Shown here: positions 1-8,576 of the stretch, one piece after another
Position numbering within the stretch: position 1 is the stretch's first letter
How the letters are laid out: every line of letters starts with the position of its first letter
Origin: a bacterium
Lineage (GTDB): Bacteria > Bacillota > Clostridia > Lachnospirales > Lachnospiraceae
Assembly (NCBI GenBank): GCA_023664305.1
Contig: JAMPFT010000013.1
Location: 1 to 64,000, forward strand
Direction: 5' to 3'
DNA: 64,000 nucleotides
Notes under the pieces: generated by a model
What the model was told of the DNA's origin: nothing
The model's input: only the letters and a program-made list of their open reading frames with translations
The model's database searches: none
Program-made: the position numbers and the translations under genes

Positions 1-40
1 TTCCAAAAATAAATTTACCGCCTTTGTTCATTTGTGGCAT
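1..40 (-). CDS. 5' end of a small conserved gene (partial)
   Basis: Only the first 13 codons lie in the window; the gene reads off the left edge. The start ATG at 40 is preceded on the minus strand by a strong AGGAGG-like site, which is why I believe it. The N-terminus reads MPQMNKGGKFIFG, a pattern I recall from small accessory-region proteins in Clostridia but cannot name. It lies just downstream of the XRE regulator on the same strand, so the two are probably cotranscribed. No function is claimed. Confidence 0.5.
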   Translation of the reverse strand, partial: MPQMNKGGKFIFG

Positions 41-56
41 ATGTTATCAACTCCTC

Positions 57-632
57 CTAATGTTTTTTCCACTTGTAACTACTATTTTTCTTATCATTCC
101 CTTTTTCATCAACGCTACTGTTCGTAGCAGGCCAGTTGATTTTCCACTCAAAATACTCGTCCTCTGAAATTTCACCACTTTTCAACTGCTCTTTCCGTAA
201 ACACCACTCTCGCATGAATTCATTGACTAATCCATACTCCAACCACATACCTACTGGCGGATGCGCAGACCATTCATCATTGTCATCGTAACACACTGAC
301 TTATCATCGGAATGATTGGTTTTGCCGGGATTGCGGACAAGCTGAAACAAATGGATCGTGCTTCGGTCATCTTCATCTAACCAAAGTAATGTGAGCATAA
401 TATCCTCGGCACAACCGGGGATCACACCTATAAAGTGGATATAATTGATGTTCAGTATTTTCGCCATTTTCATTAAGGTGTTGCTTTTGGGAACACGATA
501 GCCGGATTCGTACTGTGCGATACGAACATCGGCATTGTGTTCTTCATATCCCAACTTCAGGCCCAATTCACGCTGTGTCAAGCCCCGGAACGTGCGTATT
601 CTCTTTATCCGTTCTCCTAATACCATAATCAT
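57..632 (-). CDS. XRE-family helix-turn-helix regulator
   Basis: A 191-residue probable DNA-binding protein. Residues about 3-60 form a Cro/C1-type HTH: GERIKRIRTFRGLTQREL starts helix 1, RIAQYESGYRVPK covers the recognition helix and following turn, and the TLMKMAKILNI segment completes the bundle. The remaining 130 residues are acidic and then lysine-rich and match no domain I recognise. A GAAAGGA ribosome binding site precedes ATG 632. It heads a minus-strand group with the partial gene at 1-40. Such regulators are common in integrative elements, which suits the neighbouring restriction cassette. The regulator class is well supported; its targets are unknown. Confidence 0.8.
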   Translation of the reverse strand: MIMVLGERIKRIRTFRGLTQRELGLKLGYEEHNADVRIAQYESGYRVPKSNTLMKMAKILNINYIHFIGVIPGCAEDIMLTLLWLDEDDRSTIHLFQLVRNPGKTNHSDDKSVCYDDNDEWSAHPPVGMWLEYGLVNEFMREWCLRKEQLKSGEISEDEYFEWKINWPATNSSVDEKGNDKKNSSYKWKKH

Positions 633-654
633 GTGTCCTTTCTGTAAAGCAGAA

Positions 655-1155
655 TTATTGTTTTGAAATTATCATGTTACATCTGCTCCAAAGTTCGTCT
701 TTAAAAGAAAAAACATCTTTATCAATATTTCTTTCAACGAAGCCAACTTTTTCATAACATTGTTTTGCTAAGGTGTTTTCACTGAAAACATTCAGTTGAA
801 CCGCCTTTGCGCCGGTTATCTGAAAAGCATATTGCAGAGCCAGGTTCAACATTTCTTTTCCGTAACCACTTCCACGTTTTGTCTTGTCTATCATTACGAA
901 TTTAAGAAAACCAATATTGTCTTTCGTATTGACAGAATAACAGAAGAAGCCTATTGGCTGTCCATTATCTTCGGTTGCTACATAAGCACTATCCGTCCAG
1001 TCTATTGCATTTTTCTCCAATAAATCATGGAAAGATTTTTGTGTCATGGGATATGGCAAAAGATTTGCACACCAAAAGGCGTGAGTTCTCTCGTTATCAA
1101 TCCATTTTGATATATATTCGTAATCTTTAATTGGTATATATGGTCGGATTCTCAT
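655..1155 (-). CDS. GNAT-family N-acetyltransferase
   Basis: A 166-residue single-domain GNAT enzyme, expected to transfer acetyl from acetyl-CoA to an amine. The acetyl-CoA loop is visible as KRGSGYGKEML (the R/Q-x-x-G-x-G/A motif) near residue 93, followed by a conserved C-terminal NTLAKQCYEKVGF segment (motif B) near 127. RBS GAAAGGAC precedes ATG 1155. It sits between the XRE regulator and another GNAT gene, all on the minus strand with short gaps, so a small operon is likely. The substrate cannot be read from sequence; protein or antibiotic acetylation are both possible. Confidence 0.85.
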   Translation of the reverse strand: MRIRPYIPIKDYEYISKWIDNERTHAFWCANLLPYPMTQKSFHDLLEKNAIDWTDSAYVATEDNGQPIGFFCYSVNTKDNIGFLKFVMIDKTKRGSGYGKEMLNLALQYAFQITGAKAVQLNVFSENTLAKQCYEKVGFVERNIDKDVFSFKDELWSRCNMIISKQ

Positions 1156-1175
1156 AAATGGAATGTCCTTTCTGA

Positions 1176-1649
1176 TTATAGGCAGTTCACCATAATATAT
1201 TCTTCTTCGTTCTCCCTTACAATTTCAAAGCCAACTTTTAAATACAGCTTTGTCGCATAATTGGCTTTTTGAACAGAAAGGGAAACCCGGCTGTACCCAT
1301 GCGATTTAAGCAGGGTAAGCATTTCTCTCATCAAGACTGTTCCAATGCCAAAGCCCCGATATTCTTTATATAAAGAGATTGCCAAAGAGGGCGTTTCATC
1401 ATCTATATGCCCGTAATCATTCATAATACGAACCCAAACAGCACCGACAATCTTACCGTCAGCTTCTGCCACTAAGCCCCAATCATCTTCTGATTCTCCG
1501 AAACGTTCAACATAAACCTGTAATTCGGGAGATGCGATAATGGTTTTGGGTGGTGGTTCAATGCCCTTTGGAACAAAAATCGCTTCGTATAGGAAATTGT
1601 CCAGTAACGGATAGTCCTGTTTTTGTATTTCCCGTATCGTATAGTCCAT
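1176..1649 (-). CDS. GNAT-family N-acetyltransferase
   Basis: A 157-residue acetyltransferase if started at ATG 1649 (MDYTIREIQKQDYPLL); a GTG at 1685 would add 12 residues. I prefer the ATG because GNAT proteins usually begin a few residues before the first beta strand. The acetyl-CoA motif is EYRGFGIGTVLMREM, followed by RVSLSVQKANYATKLYLKVGF, which holds the motif B Asn and Tyr. Residues such as PPPKTII and EDDWGLVAEADGK are typical of a broad family of clostridial GNATs with unknown substrates. It is the most upstream gene of the minus-strand group and is divergent from the methyltransferase at 1875. Confidence 0.85.
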   Translation of the reverse strand: MDYTIREIQKQDYPLLDNFLYEAIFVPKGIEPPPKTIIASPELQVYVERFGESEDDWGLVAEADGKIVGAVWVRIMNDYGHIDDETPSLAISLYKEYRGFGIGTVLMREMLTLLKSHGYSRVSLSVQKANYATKLYLKVGFEIVRENEEEYIMVNCL

Positions 1650-1802
1650 ATATAACTTCTCAAGTCTGTCTTTCTGTGCTTCCACTATATTTTAATATAA
1701 TTCAGATAATACGGCAACGAAGACTTATCAGAAATGCTAAGCTTAATAAAAAAGTCCTATAAAAAGCGCTATAAAAAAGAACACATATTCGATAAGTTTT
1801 AC

Positions 1803-1831
1803 TTGTTTTTTTCCTCTGCTGATAGTATAAT
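1803..1831 (+). promoter_or_regulatory. Promoter of the EcoRII-type cassette
   Basis: TTGTTT at 1803-1808, a 17-bp spacer, and a perfect TATAAT at 1826-1831, about 37 bp upstream of the predicted methyltransferase RBS. The flanking DNA is AT-rich. This is the only strong sigma-A-like pair in the divergent gap and should drive the three-gene cassette. Confidence 0.65.
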
Positions 1832-1874
1832 TAGGGAAAAATCAGGTACAGATTATTTCCCGGGAGTGATATGA

Positions 1875-3023
1875 ATGAAACAGGTACATATAAGAGTTGA
1901 CGATGGTTTATACAATGAATTGAGTTACTATTCTGCATTGATGGAACAGACAATGCAGGATTGTGTAAGAGAAGCTGTTGCATATTATGTTACTGATATG
2001 AGGAAAAAACAGCGTGAGATGAAAGGCTGCCACTTTACGTTTATTGATTTGTTCGCCGGAATAGGCGGGATGAGACTTGCTTTTGACAGGGCTGGTGGAC
2101 ATTGCGTTTATTCTAATGAATGGAATAAATACAGTCAGCAGACATACTTTGCCAATTTTGGAGAACAGCCAGAGGGGGACATTACACAGGTATCAGCTTC
2201 GTCCATACCCGATCACGATATTCTGGTAGCTGGTTTTCCATGTCAGCCATTTTCTATTGCCGGTGTTTCCAAAAAGAACAGCCTTGGGCGGGCAACAGGA
2301 TTTGAGGATAAAACACAGGGGACACTTTTTTTTGATGTCTGCCGGATATTAAAAGAAAAAAGACCAAAAGCCTTTATGCTTGAGAATGTAAAAAATCTGT
2401 GCAGCCATGACAGAGGCAGAACTTTTAAGGTAATACTGGAAGCATTGGAAGAACTGGATTACAGTGTGTTTTATTCTGTTCTGGATGGGCAGCAATTTGT
2501 GCCACAGCACAGAGAACGTATTCTTATCGTGGGTTTTGACCGTAAAAAATATGGGGAGAATGTTCAATTTGATTTTGACTTGACACCTAAATTCCCCAAA
2601 CCTGTTATGCGTGATATTCTGGATGAAAGTGTTGATGAAAAATATACATTATCAGACAAGCTCTGGACATATCTCCAGAATTATGCGGCGAAACATAAGG
2701 CGGCAGGAAACGGATTCGGATATGGCATTGCGCCATTGGATGGCGTATCAAGAACAATCAGTGCAAGATACTATAAAGATGGTTCGGAAATACTGATTGA
2801 GCAGGACGGAAAAAATCCGAGGAGACTTACGCCCCGTGAGTGTGCCAGATTGCAGGGATTCCCGGATGATTTTAAGATTCCGGTATCTGATACACAGGCA
2901 TATAAACAGTTTGGAAATTCCGTTGTAGTGCCATTGATGGAAAATGTAGCAAAACTGATAGTAAAGAAAATGGAAGAAATGGATTTTGCAGAGGGAAGAG
3001 AATTACAGAGGATGGTGATTTAG
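1875..3023 (+). CDS. DNA (cytosine-5)-methyltransferase, Dcm/M.EcoRII type, with N-terminal RHH-like domain
   Basis: A 382-residue C5-cytosine methyltransferase. All key motifs are present: motif [11 protein letters not shown] (56-65), motif [10 protein letters not shown] with catalytic Cys about 123, motif VI ENVKNL, motif VIII QHRERI, and motif X ending in QFGNSVVVP. The stretches [20 protein letters not shown] and ISARYYKDG closely match E. coli Dcm, so CCWGG is the inferred target. Unusually, residues 1-40 ([16 protein letters not shown]...[10 protein letters not shown]) look like a ribbon-helix-helix DNA-binding domain in place of the long Dcm N-terminus, which suggests autoregulation. 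The stop abuts the endonuclease start with no gap. AT-rich relative to core genes. Confidence 0.93.
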   Translation: MKQVHIRVDDGLYNELSYYSALMEQTMQDCVREAVAYYVTDMRKKQREMKGCHFTFIDLFAGIGGMRLAFDRAGGHCVYSNEWNKYSQQTYFANFGEQPEGDITQVSASSIPDHDILVAGFPCQPFSIAGVSKKNSLGRATGFEDKTQGTLFFDVCRILKEKRPKAFMLENVKNLCSHDRGRTFKVILEALEELDYSVFYSVLDGQQFVPQHRERILIVGFDRKKYGENVQFDFDLTPKFPKPVMRDILDESVDEKYTLSDKLWTYLQNYAAKHKAAGNGFGYGIAPLDGVSRTISARYYKDGSEILIEQDGKNPRRLTPRECARLQGFPDDFKIPVSDTQAYKQFGNSVVVPLMENVAKLIVKKMEEMDFAEGRELQRMVI

Positions 3024-4199
3024 GTGACTTTCGGGTATGCGGGACAGGCGATAAAATCTGTTTTGAACAGCAACAGGGGATTTTGCAAATTTCTCTCTGC
3101 AAATGATACGGGAGCAACAGGCGGTCATCAGTCTGGAATTTTGATTTCAAAATCGGCAGTGGAAATGATGTTCAGCAGACGGGAACTTGAACAGGAAGGT
3201 ATTCCCAAAAGAACAGTAAAAATCAAATGGCAGGACGATTTTGAAACGGAAAGCAGTTTTACATATTATGAGAGCAAAAACGAGTTGAGGATTACGCGAT
3301 TCGGCAGGGGTTTTCCATTCCTGAAACCAGAACAGACGGGAGCATTGTTTGTATTTACAAAACAGACGGACACAGATTACAGCGGATATTTCCTGGAAAC
3401 AGATGAAGAGATAGAGGAATTTCTTGATACATTTGGCATCAGCCCAACAGAAACAAACAGCCTTATTGATGTTCAGAAAGTATCAGCAGAAACACAGGAA
3501 AAGCTGGCTATACAGGAGTTCATCAGCAGTCTTGATGTGGATTTCCCTGCATCGGATGTGATGTCGGCGGCAGCCAGGGTGATAGAAGAAAAAGCATATG
3601 ACCATGCAGAGGACATTTGCCTTAATCCAGACGAGAAGATTATCAGCTGGACAAATATGGAATATACCCTTTTCAGGGCATTAGAGTATGCAAGGTACGG
3701 TGAGATTATCACTAAAGGGTTTCAGTCAGTAGATGAGTTTGTCCGGGTTGCTAATGCTGTGTTAAACCGCAGAAAAAGTCGTGCAGGGAAAAGTTTTGAA
3801 CATCATTTAGCTGCAATATTTGATGGAAATTGCATTGAATATTCTGCACAGGCAGTTACGGAAGGGAATAAAAAACCGGATTTTCTGTTTCCCTCACAGG
3901 AAGCATATCATGATCATGGATTTTCTGCTGATTATATTATTTCACTGGCGGCTAAGACTACCTGTAAGGACAGATGGAGGCAGGTATTGAATGAAGCAGA
4001 CCGGCTTAAGAGTAAGCCGAAGTATCTTTGTACACTTCAACAGGGAATATCCGGGGCGCAGATGGATGAAATGCAGTCGGAAAATGTTATATTGATTGTG
4101 CCGAAACCTTACATAGCTGCATATCCAAAAGACCGCAGGGATAGGATATGGACATTAGCCCGGTTTGTACAATATGTAAAAATGATTGAGGGCAAATAA
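3024..4199 (+). CDS. Type II restriction endonuclease, EcoRII-like
   Basis: A 391-residue protein (EcoRII is about 400). The N-terminal part, containing NDTGATGGHQSGILISKSA, matches the EcoRII effector-DNA-binding domain. The C-terminal part (about 250-391) matches the catalytic domain: RAGKSFEHHL, then KPDFLFPS, then LAAKTTCKDRWRQVLNEADR, carrying the Asp, Lys and Glu of the active site, followed by a TLQQGIS segment. Inferred role: cleaves unmethylated CCWGG, probably needing two sites as EcoRII does. It starts with GTG immediately after the methyltransferase stop, giving tight translational coupling that favours methylation first. No truncation is seen. Confidence 0.88.
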   Translation: MTFGYAGQAIKSVLNSNRGFCKFLSANDTGATGGHQSGILISKSAVEMMFSRRELEQEGIPKRTVKIKWQDDFETESSFTYYESKNELRITRFGRGFPFLKPEQTGALFVFTKQTDTDYSGYFLETDEEIEEFLDTFGISPTETNSLIDVQKVSAETQEKLAIQEFISSLDVDFPASDVMSAAARVIEEKAYDHAEDICLNPDEKIISWTNMEYTLFRALEYARYGEIITKGFQSVDEFVRVANAVLNRRKSRAGKSFEHHLAAIFDGNCIEYSAQAVTEGNKKPDFLFPSQEAYHDHGFSADYIISLAAKTTCKDRWRQVLNEADRLKSKPKYLCTLQQGISGAQMDEMQSENVILIVPKPYIAAYPKDRRDRIWTLARFVQYVKMIEGK

Positions 4200-4200
4200 G

Positions 4201-4650
4201 ATGGATATAAAAAGCCCGGAAGAACGAAGTAAAAACATGGCGGCTATTCGTTCAAAAAATACGAAGCCGGAGATATATTTCAGGAAATTACTTTTTGCAC
4301 AGGGGTATAGATATAGCCTTAATTCTAAGAAAGTGCCAGGACACCCGGATATTTATTTGAGGAAATACAATACTGCGGTTTTCGTTCATGGGTGTTTCTG
4401 GCACAGGCATTCTGGATGCCAGTATGCTTATATGCCAAAATCAAGAGTTGAATTCTGGCAGAAGAAATTTGAAGCGAATATTAAGCGGGATTATGTTGTC
4501 AGAATGGAATTGCAGGATAAAGGGGTTAAATGTTTGATTGTGTGGGAATGTACAGTGAAACAAATGGCAAAGGAGTATAAAACTTGTGAAAGATATTTGA
4601 AACTAACAGAAAGATTTTTGAAAACGAATGAGTTGTTTTTGGAATTGTAG
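4201..4650 (+). CDS. vsr: Very short patch repair endonuclease
   Basis: A 149-residue Vsr-type nicking enzyme that corrects T:G mismatches arising from deamination of 5-methylcytosine in Dcm-type sites. Visible: SPEERSKNMAAIRSKNTKPE at the N-terminus (Glu24 catalytic region), GHPDIYL with Asp50, and FVHGCFWHRHSGC with zinc and catalytic histidines. I start it at ATG 4201, one base after the endonuclease stop; an in-frame TTG at 4186 would overlap the upstream gene. The gene order methyltransferase, endonuclease, vsr independently supports a CCWGG specificity, because Vsr acts on deaminated Dcm sites. Confidence 0.93.
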   Translation: MDIKSPEERSKNMAAIRSKNTKPEIYFRKLLFAQGYRYSLNSKKVPGHPDIYLRKYNTAVFVHGCFWHRHSGCQYAYMPKSRVEFWQKKFEANIKRDYVVRMELQDKGVKCLIVWECTVKQMAKEYKTCERYLKLTERFLKTNELFLEL

Positions 4651-4706
4651 AGTATTAATGAGTGTAGAAACAAGTGAGTTTGATAGCAAAGGAGAAAAGC
4701 AAATAT

Positions 4707-4785
4707 ATGTTTTCGACTGGATTAGAATTTATTCGGACTGATTTTCATTTACATACATGCAAAGACAAAGAGTTTTTGTACTTGA
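4707..4785 (+). pseudogene. 5' remnant of a PHP-domain ATPase gene
   Basis: ATG 4707, after a GGAGAAAAG site, opens a frame beginning MFSTGLEFIRTDFHLHTCKD. The FHLHT motif is the metal-binding start of PHP phosphoesterase domains, and this spacing from the N-terminus is what I recall for PHP-domain proteins fused to ATPases in defence loci. The similarity stops after about 25 codons; the frame then runs through NACHT-coding DNA in the wrong frame and ends at a TGA near 4840. It is a decapitated remnant left by a deletion or recombination. Confidence 0.6.
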
Positions 4786-5386
4786 AATTGGAAATAAACT
4801 TATTATTACGGGAACTGGTGGAATTGGGAAAAGTGTCATGATGAAACACTTTTTCTTAAATGTAGTACAAAACACATATTATGTGCCGATTTTGCTTGAA
4901 CTAAGGGGTTTAAATGAATTTGATGAAAAGAGCATAAATCTTGTAGACTATATTTACAATATAATGGAAACACTAAAGTTTAAACTTGAGAGAAAATATT
5001 TTGATTATAGTTTAGAAACGGGGTGTTATGTTATATTGTTAGATGGTTATGACGAGGTAAAGAATGAATTATCGAAACAGGTTACAAGTCAAATATTTGC
5101 ATTGAGTGAAAAATATCCGGATAATCATTATATTCTTTCATCGCGACCGTTAGAAGAATTTGTAGGCTGGAATCAATTTGAGGAATTACATGCTAATTCT
5201 TTATCAAAGAAGCAAGCATTATCATTAATTAGTAAGATAGAATACGAACAGAAAATTAAAGAAAGATTTTATAAGGAATTAGATGAGTATTTATATGGGA
5301 ATAGTTGGAGAATTATGAAATGGTTATTTGCAAGAAAAAACGGGGTAAAGCAGATTTGCACCGAACAGGAAAAAGATTTCGAATAG
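4757..5386 (+). pseudogene. Truncated NACHT-family NTPase fragment
   Basis: A 209-codon open frame carrying a NACHT NTPase core: Walker A GTGGIGKS (19-26), a strand-helix segment, and Walker B VILLDGYDE (92-100), followed by LSSRPLEEF (sensor region). In NACHT/NLR-like defence proteins the NTPase is flanked by an effector domain upstream and a helical plus repeat region downstream; both are missing. Authentic similarity seems to begin around codon 11 (IGNKLIITG) and to end around KELDEYLY (codon 180); the last 28 codons look unrelated. Both ends therefore look like deletion junctions. An intact mini-NACHT is possible but less likely. Confidence 0.7.
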
Positions 5387-5434
5387 CAGTTCCCCCGCCG
5401 GTTTCTGCCAGCAGGGCTGCCGAGAAAATAGCAA

Positions 5435-5472
5435 CAGCGTGGCGGTTCGTTCTCCATGGAACCGCCACGCTG
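5435..5472 (-). terminator. Terminator of the membrane-protein gene
   Basis: A 14-bp perfect inverted repeat (CAGCGTGGCGGTTC and its complement) with a 10-nt loop. Read on the minus strand it follows the stop of the gene at 5496 and is trailed by a T-rich stretch (TTGCTATTTTCT). Confidence 0.75.
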
Positions 5473-5495
5473 TGATTCTGTGATTCGTCAAAGCC

Positions 5496-6986
5496 TTAGT
5501 ATCCACGGGGTACATACTGCCCTTCGGGAGCAAGCTGGCCCGTGTAGCCCCGCTGGTAGTTGACCCTCCACCCAGGACTGCCCTTGCCGGACAAGAGAAC
5601 ATCTGACGGCAGCTGATAGGGATACTGCCAGGGAGTGAGCCGATGGGCAAACGCCAACTGATAATTGTACACCGTCAGCGTCTCCGGATAAGCGGGGTCT
5701 GATTCCCAGGACACCCAGCCCTCCACGGAGCCTTCCACGCCTTTGGGTAAGGAGAAATCAGCGTAATAGGACGGGACACCGGAACCGTCGGAGCGGAAAT
5801 AAAAAGACATCGGAGCCGTATGGAATGTGCCGCTTTCGTCCCGCCACTCCAACGTCCCGCCGGGACAGGAGGTGTGGACTGTGACACCCTGCCAATCGGG
5901 TATGACGCGAATCCCCTCCATATATCCGCCGCCGGACACCTCCTCCGCGCTCCAACACAGGTAAGCCAGATAGACGGTATGGAAGCCGTAGTGATCGTCC
6001 CGCACCGGGATTTCCAGCATCTCCACGGATGGAATCCCGTCAGGATAGCTTCCGGAGGAATCTTCCTGTCCCTTCACCTTCACCGTCAAGCCGTAGGCTC
6101 CCTGAAATTTGACCAATTCGCCGTCGGACAGTTTCGACAGAATGTCCTCCGGGAAGCCCAGATTGAGAAGCTCTGCACGCAAAGCAGTATTTTCGTCAGA
6201 GTCGCAAACCGGTGTCTGCTCCGGGACGGGCAGGCGGGAAAACAGTATCGGAAGAGCTATCACCGCCGCCAAAGGAATGCCCAGCCATAGGCCAAAGGCA
6301 AGCCAGCGGGGGAACCGCACCTGGGCGGGTGTCAGGGTATAGCCTGCTTCATTTAGGCTTTTTCCGAGTTTGTACAGACTCCAGATCAGGAAAATGAACA
6401 AGATCAGGAGCGGCCCGACCGTCAGCCAGCCGTTCACCCCGATGAGAGCCAGCGGAATCATCATTGCCTCCAGAATGACCAGTCCCCCCGCAGTGGCGGT
6501 GCGGGGTATTTGGCCCGCATCCAAAAACATTGCTTTCAGGCCGCGCCATAGTCCTGTCACAGTCAGGGTCAGCGTCAATTGAAGCACAACGTTACGAAGC
6601 GCATAGTAAAAAGGGAGAGTTCCCGTACCGGTGTTCCACTCCATGCCAATCCGTTCCGATACAGCCAAATCGAAGGGGGTGGCCTGCAGAACAATTGCGG
6701 CCATGTGCAGGACGGCATACACTGTGGCACAGCAACAGGCAAATCGAAATCCTCCATTCGTCCGGCGCAGCGAGCGCAGCCCCAGCCACAGCAGCACCGT
6801 GCCTACGGCGGGCAGGATGATATTCAGACCGTAGAAATTCAAGGTGATATTGATGAGAATCAGTCCCCAGCTGATCCGCTTTACCGGTATTTCCCATGGC
6901 TTGGGAGATTCTTGATTGACCATATCCGGCGGCATCTGCCGGGCATCTTGATAGAGCATTCTGTCAAATTCATCCATGACTGTCAC
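5496..6986 (-). CDS. Polytopic membrane protein, putative partner of the ECF sigma factor
   Basis: A 496-residue protein. Residues 1-35 are cytoplasmic and acidic. About six hydrophobic segments follow between residues 38 and 265 (for example ISWGLILINITLNFYG, GGLVILEAMMIPLALIG, LLILFIFLIWSLYK, LAFGLWLGIPLAAVIAL). A roughly 230-residue extracytoplasmic C-terminal region is rich in aromatic and Gly residues. I recognise no family. It overlaps the sigma-factor gene by 17 bp and follows it directly, the usual place for an anti-sigma factor or sensor, so a regulatory membrane partner is inferred. No zinc-binding anti-sigma motif is visible. GC content is higher than in the flanking accessory DNA. 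Confidence 0.7.
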   Translation of the reverse strand: MTVMDEFDRMLYQDARQMPPDMVNQESPKPWEIPVKRISWGLILINITLNFYGLNIILPAVGTVLLWLGLRSLRRTNGGFRFACCCATVYAVLHMAAIVLQATPFDLAVSERIGMEWNTGTGTLPFYYALRNVVLQLTLTLTVTGLWRGLKAMFLDAGQIPRTATAGGLVILEAMMIPLALIGVNGWLTVGPLLILFIFLIWSLYKLGKSLNEAGYTLTPAQVRFPRWLAFGLWLGIPLAAVIALPILFSRLPVPEQTPVCDSDENTALRAELLNLGFPEDILSKLSDGELVKFQGAYGLTVKVKGQEDSSGSYPDGIPSVEMLEIPVRDDHYGFHTVYLAYLCWSAEEVSGGGYMEGIRVIPDWQGVTVHTSCPGGTLEWRDESGTFHTAPMSFYFRSDGSGVPSYYADFSLPKGVEGSVEGWVSWESDPAYPETLTVYNYQLAFAHRLTPWQYPYQLPSDVLLSGKGSPGWRVNYQRGYTGQLAPEGQYVPRGY

Positions 6987-7512
6987 CCCCTAATTCTGCC
7001 TGTAAATGTTTGCGAACACGATATAATCTGCCCTCCACGGCCCGGACGGTCAGCCCCAGCTCAGCGGAAATCTGCGCGGTGGATTGGTAATAATAGTATT
7101 TGCGCAGGAACAGCTCTCGATCCCGCCGTTCCAGCCGTCCCACCGCGTCCCACAAGGCTTTTGCGTTTTCGGTTCTGATTGCCGATTGCTCAGGTGTGTC
7201 TCCGGCGTCAGGTACGGTTTCATCCAGGCAGACGCCCTCGTGGCGGCGTTCATTCGCGCGCCGCCGATTCAGCGCCGCATTCCGCGCTAAATGAGTAAGC
7301 CAGGTGGTCAATGCGGCCCTGTCAGGGTCATAGCCCTTGATGGCATCCCACACTTGAAGCTGAATATCGGACAAGCATTCCTCCCGATCCCGCTCATCGG
7401 GAAGGATAGGTGCGATGATGTAGCGCAACAGAGGAGTAAATAACCTCTGAAAACATTCCAGCGCGTCGGCCCGGCGTTCACGCAAAGCGGCAATCAATTC
7501 CGAATAATCCAC
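6970..7512 (-). CDS. ECF-type RNA polymerase sigma factor
   Basis: A 180-residue sigma-70 family protein. Region 2 spans about residues 10-80 (FQRLFTPLLRYIIAPI, then DIQLQVWDAIKGYDPDRAALTTWLTHLARN), and region 4 lies near 120-175, with an HTH reading STAQISAELGLTVRAVEGRLYRVRKHL. I chose GTG 7512 because AAGGAGGGG lies 6 nt upstream on the minus strand; an ATG at 7554 lies in frame but would add 14 residues and place the RBS inside the gene. It overlaps the membrane-protein gene downstream, suggesting a sigma/anti-sigma pair. Target promoters are unknown. Confidence 0.88.
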   Translation of the reverse strand: MDYSELIAALRERRADALECFQRLFTPLLRYIIAPILPDERDREECLSDIQLQVWDAIKGYDPDRAALTTWLTHLARNAALNRRRANERRHEGVCLDETVPDAGDTPEQSAIRTENAKALWDAVGRLERRDRELFLRKYYYYQSTAQISAELGLTVRAVEGRLYRVRKHLQAELGGDSHG

Positions 7513-7614
7513 TGCTTTCCCCTCCTTACGTTTAATATACACCGGCCACGACAAAATCCCACGGATTTTTTAAAGACAATAACAGAAATAAGCTGCCTGC
7601 AGAAATGTCGGAAG

Positions 7615-8571
7615 TTAAAGACAGACTTTGCAGTCCGGTCCTAAAAAGCTCAATTGCATATTCCGCAGCCTCTTAACCTTCCGCTCGGTAATTTTATCCG
7701 CTTCTGTTATCTGACTGCAGAGTAACGGGGAGTTGGGGTCATATGCTTCGAGATTTCGCTTGCGGACATCGGCGCTATGATTGGCATAACAATATACGCA
7801 GCCATTCTGGCAGGTATTATAGAGCCCCAGATCGATGCTTACGGCGCATCCGCATTCTAAACGTTGATTTTTATCTTTGCTCACGTCGATAGAGCAGCCA
7901 AGTAATCCGGCAATGAGCTTATCGTCAATACAGTGAGCGTGATCAATGTCATAGGCGGATAAGTCAATAGCTTCAGCGCAGGTATCTATTTTGAGGTGGT
8001 GCGAATGGGCAATTTCAGAAAGATTTTTTGCAACGGTATTCTTTTGGGCATAAGATAATTCGCAAATATTTTTTTCTCTTGCGCAACTTGAAATTTTTGT
8101 GTACAAATCGATAAAGCTTACGGTGACTTTTTCTGTGTAATTGCACAGCTGATTTGCGATGTATTCAAATTTAGCCGAATGCCAGCTTACAGAGTATCGG
8201 TCGTTTAAGATAATGGGATCATATCGCCATATGACGCGCTGCCTGCCGATTAACTCCGATAACGTCTGAAAAGTTTGTATCCGCTCATCCAAAGAGGGCA
8301 GATTTGTTTCATAATCTCTATCATATGCGTTGAGGGTAAATTGAAAATAATACATATAATCGTTTAATGCATCCAGCTTCCCTATAATCGGTTTTGGATT
8401 TTTACTCCAAAAAACGATGCAGTCAACAATGTCCGGTGCAAGGTTGATTTTACTGATTTGACGTATGTTCATAGGGTTCCTTACACAGGCATATTGTGCC
8501 TCTATTCGGTTAATGAACCATTCTGAAAAAAAGGCCGGTATATCCGTTCTTCTGCTTGCGCTTATTATCAT
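7615..8571 (-). CDS. DUF1848 family protein
   Basis: A 318-residue protein matching DUF1848: it opens with MIISASRRTDIPAFF and carries FWSKNPKP near residue 64, then RYDPIILND. The C-terminal CGC...CQNGCVYCYANHS holds a cysteine cluster resembling radical-SAM proteins of the SPL type, so an iron-sulfur cluster is plausible. The biochemical role is unknown; some family members are annotated as DNA-repair-like. Start ATG 8571 has AGGGGTG upstream. The frame stays open 30 codons further upstream through a duplicated segment (8577-8662), which I exclude. Neighbours are unrelated. Confidence 0.85.
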   Translation of the reverse strand: MIISASRRTDIPAFFSEWFINRIEAQYACVRNPMNIRQISKINLAPDIVDCIVFWSKNPKPIIGKLDALNDYMYYFQFTLNAYDRDYETNLPSLDERIQTFQTLSELIGRQRVIWRYDPIILNDRYSVSWHSAKFEYIANQLCNYTEKVTVSFIDLYTKISSCAREKNICELSYAQKNTVAKNLSEIAHSHHLKIDTCAEAIDLSAYDIDHAHCIDDKLIAGLLGCSIDVSKDKNQRLECGCAVSIDLGLYNTCQNGCVYCYANHSADVRKRNLEAYDPNSPLLCSQITEADKITERKVKRLRNMQLSFLGPDCKVCL

Positions 8572-8576
8572 ACTTA

